From: Bretschneidera sinensis
Taxonomy: Eukaryota; Streptophyta; Magnoliopsida; Brassicales; Akaniaceae
Assembly: GCA_023935145.1 (NCBI GenBank)
Contig: CM043698.1
Span: 81,176,001 to 81,240,000, forward strand
Length of the DNA: 64,000 bases
Reading direction: 5' to 3'
How positions within the stretch are numbered: position 1 is the stretch's first letter; the number at the start of each line of letters is the position of its first letter. The notes under the pieces were generated by a model. It did no database searches and had not been told where the DNA came from. It saw only the letters and a list, made by a program, of their open reading frames with translations. A program made the position numbers and the translations under genes. Shown here piece by piece: positions 33,931 through 44,809 of the stretch.

Positions 33931-34544
33931 TAAAGTTGTAAATTTCGTGATTGATAGTATTGGGTTTAGCTATTTAAATGAAACGTTTTCGGTTTCGGTG
34001 TATTATTTTAGATTTGATGATATTTTCAAATACATATCTTTCAAATTACGTATATTTCAAAAAATTATATAATTATAAATATAAATTGCAGGAAAACAAC
34101 AACCATTAAAATATAAAAATTAATCTTATCAAATTTTTTGCTTTAAAATCAATTATAAATCATTTTTTTAGTATAAATTCAAACTGAAACTTTATCTTAC
34201 TATCAAATTACATACATTATATATATATATATATATACACACGTCATAATAAAATAATCAGTATTCAAACATCAAATGATAAAGATAATTTATCACCCAC
34301 ATCACTCTATTGAAAAAAAAGGGTAAAAAATTTCAAATTATCCCTTAAAATTTTTAAAAATGTAAAAGAATCAATATTATAATATTTCAACCGAAACAAC
34401 AAAAAAATTCTTCTTGTGAATAATTTGGCATGCATAAATGTGATTATACGTGTTAAAATGCAAGAGAATGTATGATTATCAAGAAAAGAAAAAATATGAA
34501 GCTTGAAAATTGAAAACGACAGCTTCTTTTTTTCTTGATAATAT

Positions 34545-35190
34545 GTCACGGAATTTTAGATGTAAGTAGTCTTCATATCAATGATGAAACCTATGAAGTT
34601 TCACCAATTAACTCTCTCTTTGGAGAGAGAACCAAATTAAACTTGAATTTATCAAACTTTATGGTTGAAATTGACAACTTCTTCCATGCTGCATCTTGAG
34701 CCACAAAATTTTGCATGAAAGTAGTTACCATATTATAAATTAAATTTGGAAAATGTGAGAACCTAACTCTCTTTGTGGAGAAAGAACCAAAGTAATCCTG
34801 TTTTTTCAAGGTTTAATGGTCTAAAATGGCAACTTTTTTGTTTGTTGTCCAAATTTCATGAAAACTTACATGTAAGTAGATGATGATACATAGATCATAT
34901 CTAAAAAAATTCGTGGTCTAACTTTTTGTGCAGAGAAAGAAAAAATAAATTTTATTTATGAAGATTTAATGGGAAAAAATGGTAATTTGCTCATTTCTTA
35001 TCGAAATGCCTTGAAATTTTACATATAAGTAGATAAATGTATGTAGACTAAATTTGAAAATTTTCATAGGCTAACTCTCACAGAGAAGAGAAAATACAAA
35101 CCCTATTTTAAATGACTGAAAATTTAATTTAATGTCATAATTTGTACAATAAAATTCATGACATAAAACTTATATGGATGTGTAGAGCCC
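34545..35190. repeat. Degenerate ~155-bp tandem array, about 4 units
   Basis: The motif TAACTCTCTTTGTGGAGAAAGAA (variable) recurs at about 34610, 34765, 34920 and 35073. A second shared motif, ACATGTAAGTAGATGATGATAC-like, keeps a constant offset within units. Spacings are 155, 155 and 153 bp. Units have diverged strongly. The period fits a satellite-like array or VNTR in an old transposon. Confidence 0.75.
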
Positions 35191-35415
35191 TGAGAGAGAC
35201 TTCCATCCATATATGGCAATTTTTTCGATAGGAGTGAAGAGAGAAACAACTCTAAGGTTATTTGGGTGTTTTTGGAGCTGGAAGTTGAAGGTGATACTAT
35301 TCACAACTTTATAGAGAAAGTCTTAAATAGATCTAATTTGTGGTAACTCTCTCTAGTAAATCCAGTATTAAAGATAAATTATTAAGACTAGTATGAGCAT
35401 CTTTAGGTTAGTCGT

Positions 35416-38400
35416 TGATGCAGTACAACAGGAGTGGGATTTCTTAGCCCAAAGAGAGCACCTGAAGGCCCAAAAGACCCTGTAGTTATGCAATTTTTCG
35501 ATAGTTTATGGTTCTCTTCTGCAATTTTTATTTTTATGCATTTAGGGTTTTTCTTTATAATGCTTGTAACGCCGCTTGACGGCTAGACAATTTTGATGAT
35601 TAATTCTAATTGAGTTTTCTCAATCCTTAATCAATTTCTCGATATTCTTCGTGAATTAACGAGTTTTGATCTGCGAATTTTCTTCTTCACCACGTACACT
35701 ACCTTAGATTGGTATCAGATTCGATACGATCCTGCAACATGCCGCCAAGGAGACGTGTCAATGATGCCCAGATGGAAGATGTACTCTGATCAGAAGAGAT
35801 TGCACAATTGCGACAGCAAGTGGACCAACTAACCCAACAGTTGGCTGCCCTTCAACAACCACCACCACAACCACAATATGAGTTCACTTCGGCGGATGAC
35901 AATTCTGACCACGGAGAAAACCCTTTTACCGCCCCTCGTGACCAACCTCGGCTAGCAGATCGAAAATGGGAGACTGGTTTCAAGGTTAACATTCCAGAAT
36001 TCCATGGTGAACTCCAAGCAGACGCATTCCTGGATTGGCTGCATACGGTGGAAGAAGTTCTTGAATTCAAGGAGGTTCCAGATTCTCGTCGTGTTCCACT
36101 GATCACTATGAGGTTGCGTGATAGGGCCCAAGCATGGTGGCAACAAACAAAGTCAACGAGGGCACGCACCAGCAAAACCAAAATCGTCTCTTTGGAAAAG
36201 TTCAAAAAGCATATGTGGGCAGCATTTTTACCATACAGCTATGAGTGTGAACTATATCAACACTTCCAACTCCTGCGTCAGGGGACTCGATCTGTCGACG
36301 ACTACACCGTCGACTTCTACCAGTTGCTTTCATGAACGGAGATTATCGAATTCCCAACTCAACTGGTTTCCTGGTATATTGGCGGTTTGCGACTCCAACT
36401 GCAAGATGTGCTTAATATGTTTGACCCGATGATAGTTGCTGAAGCACATCAGAGAGCACTACAGGCTGAGAAACAGTTAGCCCGACGCACGACCGGTGGA
36501 TTCAAGCAGTTTCTTAGTCACGGAGGCAGCTCATCTACCTACCCACAACCAGGACCTGAACGACAACCGCCTGTTCTCCCCCAAAATTGTGTTGGTGATG
36601 GCCCTCCACAAGGTCATTTTGATGGCGGACTCCGATGCTTTAATTGCGGCGAAACGGGACACCGACAAGCAGACAGTCGTAGGGCGAATCCTAACACTAG
36701 GGGACTGTTTGCTAATGATATGGATACCGATACAGACCCCATTTTTGATACCTATGATGATGCAGAAGTTGAAGAGGAGCTTTTATAAGGTGATATCGGC
36801 CCGTTATTAATGCTGCGACGGGCCTTTTTCACTCCTCGTGCCCCAGATGATGATTGGCGTCGCACTACTCTTTTTCAGTCCATGTGCACAATTGGGGGGA
36901 AAGTATGCCGCTTTATTATTGATTCTAGTAGTTATGAGAATGTGCTATCCGAATCGACAGTGGAGAAATTGGGTTTGAAAGTAGAACAACACCCTAAACC
37001 TTACAAGCTCGCTTGGTTTAATAAAGGTACGGATATCACTGTTTCCCATCGTGCCTTAGTTTCATTTTCCATTGGACCTACCTACACTGATGAGATATAC
37101 TGCGATGTGGTACCCATGGATGCATGTCATTTGTTACTGGGGTGCCCTTGGCAATTTGATCGAGAGGCCATTCCCCACGGTCGTGCCAATACATACTCGT
37201 TCATGTTTCACGGGAAGAAGATGGTGTTGCTACCCAATAAAGATAAAATTGTCTCACCTACTAGAGACAATATCACTCTTTTGTCCAGAGCTCACTTCGA
37301 ACATGCCATGGCAGAATCGAAGGTTGTTTATGTGCTTTATACAAAAACTGCCAGCACAATTTCTACTATACATGTTGTCGTTCAACCATTACTGGCAGAA
37401 TTTACCGATGTCTTTCCTGAAGCATTTCCCAATGAATTACATCCATTGCGTGACATTCAACATTAGATTGATTTGATTCCAGGAGCCGTTTTTCCCAACC
37501 GACCGCATTACAGGATAAGTCCCAAAGAACATGAGGAATTGCGCCGCCAAGTCGAGGAGTTATTAGCAAAGGGTCACATTCGAGAGAGCCTTAGTCCATG
37601 TGCTGTACCTGCCCTTCTAACCCCCAAAAAGGATGGTACTTGGCGTATGTGTGTAGATAGTCGTGCAATTAACAAGATCATGGTACGCTATCACTTTCCT
37701 ATACCCCGCTTGGATGACTTACTTGATCAATTAGGGGGTGCAACGGTGTTCAGCAAGTTAGATTTGAAGAGTGGATACCATCAGATTCGAATCCGGTATG
37801 GCAATGAATGGAAAACAACATTTAAAACCCGTGAGGGTTTGTATGAGTGGCTAGTGATGCCTTTTGGCCTCTTTAATGCCCCTAGCATGTTTATGTGAGT
37901 TATGAATCAAGTACTGCACCCTTTCATTGGTAAATTTCTAGTGGTTTACTTTGATGATGTCCTTATTTATAGTGCTAATCCAAAGGTGCATCTCCAACAC
38001 TTGCGGGAGGTTTTGATGGTCCTTCGTAGGGAAAAATTCTATGCTGCAACTAGTAAGTATGCTTTTATGACAGATATCGTTCAATTTTTGGGTTATACGG
38101 TGTCCAAGGATGGACTCGCGGTGGACAATACCAAAGTAGAGGCTATACAGCAATGGCCACAACCTAAAACTATTATAGATGTGCGGAGTTTTCATGGTCT
38201 CGCCTCATTCTACTGCCATTTCATCCCTCACTTTAGCAGTATTATGGCCCCCGTTACTGATTGCATGAAGGGTACTAAGTTCTCTTGGACACCCGATGCT
38301 GAGGCTGCCTTTCAAGAGATCAAACAGAAACTGACCACAACACCAATCCTTGTACTTCCTGATTTTGCACAGCCATTTGAACTTCATTGTGATGCTTCCA

Positions 38401-40309
38401 AAACTGGTATTGGCGCTATTCTCAGCCAAGGTGGTTGCCCAATCACCTACTTCAGTGAGAAAATTTCTGGTGCTAAACTCCATTTCAGCACATACGATGT
38501 TGAATTCTACGTGCTTGTTCAAGCTGTGAAGCATTGGCGCCATTATCTCTTTCAGTGGGAATTTGTACTTTTTACGGACCATGACACCCTCCGACACCTT
38601 TCTAGTCAGGACAAAATTTTATCTCGTCATGCCTCTTGGCAACCATACTTGGAGCAATTTACTTTTGTGCTTAAACACAAAGCGGGATCCCTGAACCGCG
38701 TGGCCGATAATCTGAGTCGCCGTCATAGCCTACTTGCTGAGATGCGGATCACAGTTCCTGGTTTTGATTCTTTTCTAGACTTATATACTATGGACTTATT
38801 CTTTGCAACAGTTCTATTGAACATCCAGAATGCGCGAGATGACAGATTTTGTGTTGCATGATGGGTTCCTTTTCCGTGGCCTCCAACTTTGTATTCCAGA
38901 CAACAGCTTACATTTGAAGATCATTCAGGAATTGCACAATGAGGGCCATGTTGGCCGTGATCACACCTTGCATCTGGTTTCTACTTCTTATTTTTGGCCG
39001 ACTATGCGAAAGGAAGTGGGCAGATTCGTTGCTCATTGTCGTGTTTGTCAGTTGGCGAAAGGCACGTCCACTAATGCTGGTTTATATATGCCTCTTCCTA
39101 CACCTAGCCAACCTTGGACAGACGTTAGTATGGACTTTGTGCTTGGTCTTCCGCACACACAGTGTGGCAGTGATTCTATCTTTGTTATGGTCAATCAGTT
39201 TTCCAAGATGACTCACTTCATCGCTTGTAAGCGTACCACCGATGCTGTTCATGTTGCTCAGTTATATTTTCGGGAGGTTTATCGCTTGCATGGTTGCCTG
39301 CCTCCATTGTGTCTGATCATGATACTCGATTCCTCAGTCATTTCTGGTGGAGTCTTTGGAGATTGGTTAATACTACCCTCAATTTTAGTAGTGCTTACCA
39401 TCCACAGACTGATGGACAAATGGAAGTGGTCAACCGCTCACTCGGTAATTTATTGCGTAGTTTGGTGAGAGACAATGTGAAGTCCTGGGATCTGAAGCTA
39501 TCCCAAGCCGAATTTTCTCACAACCATGCGGTCAATCATAGCACTAGCTATAGCCCTTTTTAGGTAGTATATGGATTAGTCCCTCGTGGCCCTCTTGATC
39601 TCCTCACTTCACCAAGTCAGGTGCGCACTCATGCGACAGTAGAAGATTTCATCACCCAGCTCCAGGAAGTTCACAAACAGACTCAGTCACAATTGATTGC
39701 CTCCACTGAAAAATACAAGATGCAGGAGGACAAGAAGCGTAGACCTGTTGACCTCAATGTTGGGGATTATGTCTGGGCTGTCTTAATTAAGGATCACTTT
39801 CCCGCCCATGAATACAACAAGCTGGCCGCTTGAAAAATAGGCCCAGTGGAGATCGTCGAGAAGATTAATCTGAACGCCTACCGCTTACAGTTTCCTAGTC
39901 ATATCCACACGTCTGATGTCTTTAATGTTAAGCATCTCATTCCCTACTCTGGTGATAGTTCTTCTGATGATGAGCAGGTTTCTGATTCAAGGATGAATCT
40001 TCTCCACCCAGGAGAGTATGATGCAGTACAACAGGAGTGGGATTTCTTAGCCCAGAGAGAGCACCTGAAGGCCCAAAAGACCCTGTAGTTATGCAAATTT
40101 TCGATAGTTTATGGTTATCTTCTGCAATTTTTATTTTTATGCATTTAGGGTTTTTCTTTATAGCGCTTGTAACGCCGCTTGACGGCTAGACAATTTTGAT
40201 GATTAATTCTAATTGAGTTTTCTCAATCCTTAATCAATTTCTCGATATTCTTCGTGAATCAACGAGTTTTGATCTGCGAATTTTCTTCTTCACCATATAC
40301 GCTGCCTCA
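35416..40309 (+). mobile_element. Ty3/gypsy LTR retrotransposon, two 291-bp LTRs
   Basis: LTRs are 35416-35706 and 40019-40309. Both are 291 bp, start TGATGCAGTAC, and show about 11 differences by eye (about 96% identical). The left LTR ends TTA where the right ends TCA. A tRNA-iMet primer site TGGTATCAGA is at 35710-35719. The internal order gag-protease-RT-RNase H-integrase is that of Ty3/gypsy. Flanking 5-mers GTCGT and GTCAC match only in part, so the target duplication has decayed or the ends are slightly off. Confidence 0.93.
35739..40088 (+). pseudogene. Gypsy gag-pol polyprotein, broken by 7 stops and 2 frameshifts
   Basis: ATG at 35739 begins MPPRRRV. Domains in order: coiled-coil Q-rich start; gag (WLHTVEEVLEF, AQAWW) to about 36330; zinc knuckle CFNCGETGHRQADS near 36640, whose last Cys is replaced by Ser; aspartic protease FIIDSSS near 36920; RT with VVYFDDVLIYS near 37945; RNase H FELHCDASKTGIG near 38380; integrase with HHCC near 38930-39050 and SDHDTRF to HPQTDGQMEVVNR at 39310-39440; a C-terminal region with no clear chromodomain. 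In-frame stops: 35787, 36333, 36786, 37464, 37896, 39561, 39831. Frameshifts fall near 38840 and 39290 and cancel. The final stop at 40086 lies inside the 3' LTR. Confidence 0.9.
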
Positions 40310-41048
40310 GTCACATTTCAATTTTTTAAAGCATTGGGTACACTGATTATGCCCAAAGTATAACACGGTTATTGTAGTACGGCTTTGGGGTGTCGATTCC
40401 ACAGGGAAACAAGTTAGGTACAAAGGAAAATGTATAAACCTTAAAACGAACGATAAAAGTTAAACGAAAGATTTTTGGGTTTTGATAATGAGATAATGTG
40501 AGAAAAATTGCGTAAATGTAAAAGAAATATAAATGAGAAATAAAAAGGTTCCGGGAATCCTCCTTAGGTTCGTTCCCTATTTCCACTCTTGATTCAATTG
40601 ATTTTATCTCGATTGCAAGTTTTACCTCCCAAACAAGCAATCAGAATATATTCAATCAAGCACATTTATAACTCTAATATAATTGCTACAAATTAATCAT
40701 TGATTCCGGTTCATGCACACATGACCGATCTTAAAGATTATCAAGAAACGACAATATATCTTTAATGACAATATCACAGTAATGGACAATCAATAAGATA
40801 AATCTACTAGAATCAATCACATCCAAACAACCTCAATGGAGGAGAAGGATGCAATCACCGGATTAAGGGAATCTAAAAGAAGAAGAATAAAAAGTGCATC
40901 TATCACATGAACTCAAATCCTTTTTACTTAATCAATGAATAATTCATAAACAATATTCAGCAATAAATTCGTACAACCGAATCAAGAACAGGAAATAAAG
41001 AACAATAAATCCCTAAAGATTCATCCCTTTCCCTTGTAAGATGATTAG

Positions 41049-41155
41049 TTGGCCATGGAAATCAAGGTGGAAGAACAATATGGATGCTCTCCCCTTGATT
41101 TGGCCATGGAGTTCAAGGTGGATGAACAATATGGATGTTCTCCCCTTGATTTGCA
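41049..41155. repeat. Two tandem ~51-bp units
   Basis: TTGGCCATGGA.TTCAAGGTGGA.GAACAATATGGATG.TCTCCCCTTGAT occurs twice in a row inside the solo-LTR-like block. The 51-bp period is a multiple of three, so open frames on both strands run through it. Confidence 0.85.
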
Positions 41156-41340
41156 ACCAAAGAAAACTTGAAAGAATGCTAAACTTGGATCCCAAAACTT
41201 TGCTCTCTCTTTTCTTTCTTGAAAATGAACGTTGGCTGCACACTCTTTAAGCATCTATTTATAGATCACAAGTAGTTAGGGGCATTTTGGTCCAGAAAAT
41301 GTCACTGTGCAGCCCTAATTTGGTCTTGGACCGAGTGGGA

Positions 41341-41435
41341 GCTGGAAAGTGAGAGTTGCAGCGTTGGAAAGTGAGAGTTGCAGCGCTAGAAAGTGAGAGT
41401 GCAGCGCTGGAAAGTGAGGGGCGCGGCGCTAGGTG
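41341..41435. repeat. Four tandem ~24-bp units
   Basis: GCTGGAAAGTGAGAGTTGCAGC-type units repeat with small changes and end GGGGCGCGGCGC. The repeat is in the same LTR-like block. Confidence 0.8.
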
Positions 41436-43399
41436 GATGCTGATCTGGAGGCCTGACTTGTGTCTACTAAAACTGCCATAACTTTCTCTAGAAAACTCCT
41501 TTTTATGAACCGTAAAATTCTCCAGAAAATAGACTTCCGGATATATCTAAGCATATATGGCTCATCTCCTGGTTCTTCCTACATCAATATAGTTTAATCT
41601 GCAAATATGATTGATCTGTACAGGAAATTCTAGCAATTTAGTGAAACTCCTTTAACTTGTATGCAGAAGTGCACACACTAGTGTGCCTACCCTTACCTTG
41701 CTCCAAAGTGAAACACACACTTGTGTGCAGTCTTTTAACTTACTGTACTTTATTACTCCAACCTTAGTTTAGACTTTAACCATCTTTGAATCATGTTTGG
41801 ACATGTCTAAACCTTGGACAAATACGAGCACCGACACCCAAGATCTTTTGGCGCTTTAAACATGGATCGCTTTATCATCTCTTTTGTACTTAAAGCACCT
41901 GAAATTGCATCGAATTAAGTCAATGATTTATGAATATCACTTTAGAGTTATTAAGATGTAAAAGTGCGATTACGACCGAGATCAACCCTAAAATGCTAAC
42001 AATTAAGTATTGTTTAGATGCATTATATGACTCTCATTATGCACATAAATGATTATTAGAAGAATCAAAGTGTAAAACTTATGATGAGAGTAACTTTGTG
42101 AATTCTCACTCTGATAAAGCCGAGAATAAGATGTTGTGTTGAGTTGATATAAGCTCAACTACATTAGTGTCATCATTGGTAGATGCGATAGATTATTGCT
42201 TCATCCTTGACTTAAGCCCTAATATTGACCCCATTCGTCAACTAATGAGTGTGTAAACCAAGGTGTAAACCCAAGAGGGGATTAATTAGGTTTTAAAAAC
42301 TTTTTGCAAACAACAACTAAGTTTTTAAGCACTTTATAAAATCAAGCAAGAACAAAAAGTATTATGGTGCTGAAAATTAAAAAGTAAGGAATAGAAAATA
42401 TAAACTCCGTTTATAGTGGTTCGGCAATATCGGTATTTCTCCGACCCTACTTCCACTTTCTTCAAGCAACCTCCTTGAAGTATTTAACTATCAAATAGCA
42501 AAGCAACTTCACAGGTGTTGCCCAAACCATACAATAATCTCTTCCAATTAAGGAAGCCTACAAGAAAGTGTTTAACACCTAAACACTCTAAGAGTTACAA
42601 CAACTCTTTCTCTTTACAATGTTTGTAATTAATTGAAAAGTACAAAAGAGATCGCAATTAATACTTTACAAGAAAAGATTATCTCTTTTTCAAGAAGCAA
42701 AGTGTTAAGAATGGCTCAATAATGTTTTAGAAAGTTTTGAAGAACAATAAATGATTTTAGGAATGAATTGAATGTTCTTGTTGGTTACTTTTGCTCATTT
42801 ATGATGGGTTTATATAGTCTTAAACGCAAATAGTCATTACTCACAAAGTAAGGCTGTTGGGGAGTGGTTTGGAGCATTTAATACTCTAAACGGCACTAAA
42901 AATTTGAAATATACCCATTATTTTCGAGCTTTATTCAAACTTCTGCTTCAAGTTCTTCATTCAGTCGACGAAAAGGATTGTTCAATCGATTGAATCAGAA
43001 GGCAGAAGTTAAGTCGACTAAATTGATTCATTCAATCAATTGGATGACATTCAATTGACTGAATGATTCATTCAGTCGACTGGATGACCTGAAACAAAGT
43101 TTTTTTTTTTTTAATAAAGTCAATTCCAATCAAAATCATTTTGTTAAAGATACTTTTAAATCAAAATGATCCATATTGTAAGCTAGGTACTTGAAAGAAA
43201 AGATTTACATTAGTTAAGCATCTATCTTAGTACCTAGTCTTGATCTTCAATTTCTTCTTTGGTTAAGTATTTAGTTTGTCAAGTACTGGTTGTCTTTAAG
43301 GTAGACCACCAATATTGCTCCCGTGATCTACAACCATATTACTAAGGACGAATGGGTAAAGATTGTAAGGTGTTTCGATTTTAAAGTAGTAGATAAAGA

Positions 43400-44075
43400 G
43401 TATGCCTAACTTAGAGGGACAATTTCTACTACCCAACCTAGGATTAAGAGTCCAGTTGATGACAAGGTTCATCATTCTGGATTCTAAGGGAAGGCATGGT
43501 ATGCGTTATAGGTTTTGATACCATAAGTGTAGGTTATGTCTTCCTTTAAAACTCTAAAAGCTTCCTCATAATTAAAGTTTGTAGGCCATCCATCTCCTAA
43601 CCATTTTATACCACTAGTATGCAAATCCAGAATCTTATGTAAAATACTAGCAGAAACAATAATCTTCCTACCTATAACCATTGTAGTGAATCTAGGGGTA
43701 GAGAGTGTGGGTTGTTTGAGGTTTGCATAAAATTGGTGAATGAGCCTAAGGTTGTACTTCTCACGTAAGGTTACTAGCTCATACCATCATAGTCTATCAA
43801 ATAATGGTCTAATATCAAAATCCTCAAACCTAATTGATTAAAAATTTACTAGTCTACCAGACATGATTGTCTTATCTCTTATGACAGCATCATACCTTTC
43901 CTTAGCTTTTTCATTTCAAAAACTGGAAGTGTCGAGGTCATCCCTTGGTGGATTGCTTCTTTCCCCTTCATTTTTTTTCCCTTTCTCATGTTTAGAAACA
44001 ACTTTTCATTTTCTTGTAGTGGAATTGTCATCCCCAGAGTAAACCTTCTTTAAGTACTTTGGTCTTTTAGACATC
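43400..44075 (-). pseudogene. Extra ORF downstream of copia pol (plant transposon protein-like)
   Basis: The minus-strand frame starts MSKRPKYLKKVYSGDD at 44075 and has several stops. It includes NEKAKERYDAVIRDKTI, LRLIHQFYANL and MVIGRKIIVSASILHKIL (43681 downward). The layout resembles the 'putative plant transposon protein' domain (PF20167), which some SIRE-type elements carry as an additional ORF after pol. The function of that domain is unknown. The identification is from remembered motif pattern only. Confidence 0.55.
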
Positions 44076-44262
44076 TTGAGCAAAAACGTGAAAATGAAAT
44101 GATTTGAGGAATGGGTAAGTGTTTGAGTTGAAGGATTTGTTAGAAAACTATAGGGATTTAGCCAATTTTATGAAGAAAAATGATTTTCTAGAGAGAGAAG
44201 TGAGAGGCAACTATGAAAAAAATTGAGTTTAGGTTTGAAGTGGCGTTTAAAAAATTAAAGAA

Positions 44263-44263
<1 letters not shown>

Positions 44264-44314
<51 letters not shown>
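44264..44314. repeat. (TA)n microsatellite, about 25 units
   Basis: Uninterrupted TA run lying between the extra ORF and RNase H of the copia element. Confidence 0.95.
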
Positions 44315-44317
<3 letters not shown>

Positions 44318-44809
44318 CGCAGGTTTAATCGACTGGACAGGGTCCAGTCTACTGAATCAGTTATAGATCTGAAAAGAATTTCAAAAACTCGGACATTTAG
44401 CTGACTGGAAATATCTTTAGTAGACTGGATGAGCTCATTCAATCGACTATATAACCTTCCAGTCGACTTAATGAGAGGCAAAAAATTGAAGTTTGAAATG
44501 AACAGGGGTTCAGTTGACTTAAGAGTTTATTCAATTGACTTAGTGATGAATTTTCTTCATTTAGTCGACTGAATGACTCTAGTCAATCTACTGGATTAGG
44601 ATTTTCAAAGAAAATTCTGAACTCCAGTTTGAAATTTTTGCACGTCTAAATTGTTTTATGCCATTTTTGAGTGAGGGAAACATCAAATTAAGGATTAATT
44701 TTCATCCACTCAATGGAAAGATGCAAATGATGAATGTAAATGTAGTCAAACATGTAATCATTCAAAGTTTTTCATACCCATTAGCATTTTGATTCTGCAT
44801 AAATTATCT

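Larger units (their letters stand above)
30449..35415. other. Intergenic region downstream of callose synthase
   Basis: No gene recognised. It contains the 3' flank of the callose synthase gene, a SINE-like promoter (about 30900), a CCGG-rich direct repeat (33690-33930), an (AT)n run near 34217-34237 and a tandem array (34545-35190). Open frames at 31982-32245 and 33854-34072 show no family resemblance. Confidence 0.6.
40330..42001 (-). mobile_element. Solo-LTR-like block, mosaic, minus strand
   Basis: On the minus strand it begins TGTTAGCATTTTAGGG (42001) and ends in a TTCCCTGTGGAATCGAC region near 40390, a pattern seen near the ends of large gypsy LTRs. Bases 41449-41650 are similar in opposite orientation to 50225-50440 of the gypsy LTR. 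Bases 41660-41830 share TTTGTCCAAGGTTTA and TGCACACAAGTGTG blocks with the copia LTR of intron 13. No coding region or second LTR was seen. The low-coordinate boundary is uncertain. Confidence 0.5.

Noticed and set aside
35416..40309. Stops in gypsy gag-pol as programmed read-through or recoded codons
   Set aside because: Seven stops of all three types plus two frameshifts and a lost zinc-knuckle Cys point to decay, not recoding.
41013..41254. Overlapping frames on both strands with an internal repeated peptide
   Set aside because: This is a 51-bp tandem repeat in an LTR-like block; openness follows from the repeat period being a multiple of three.
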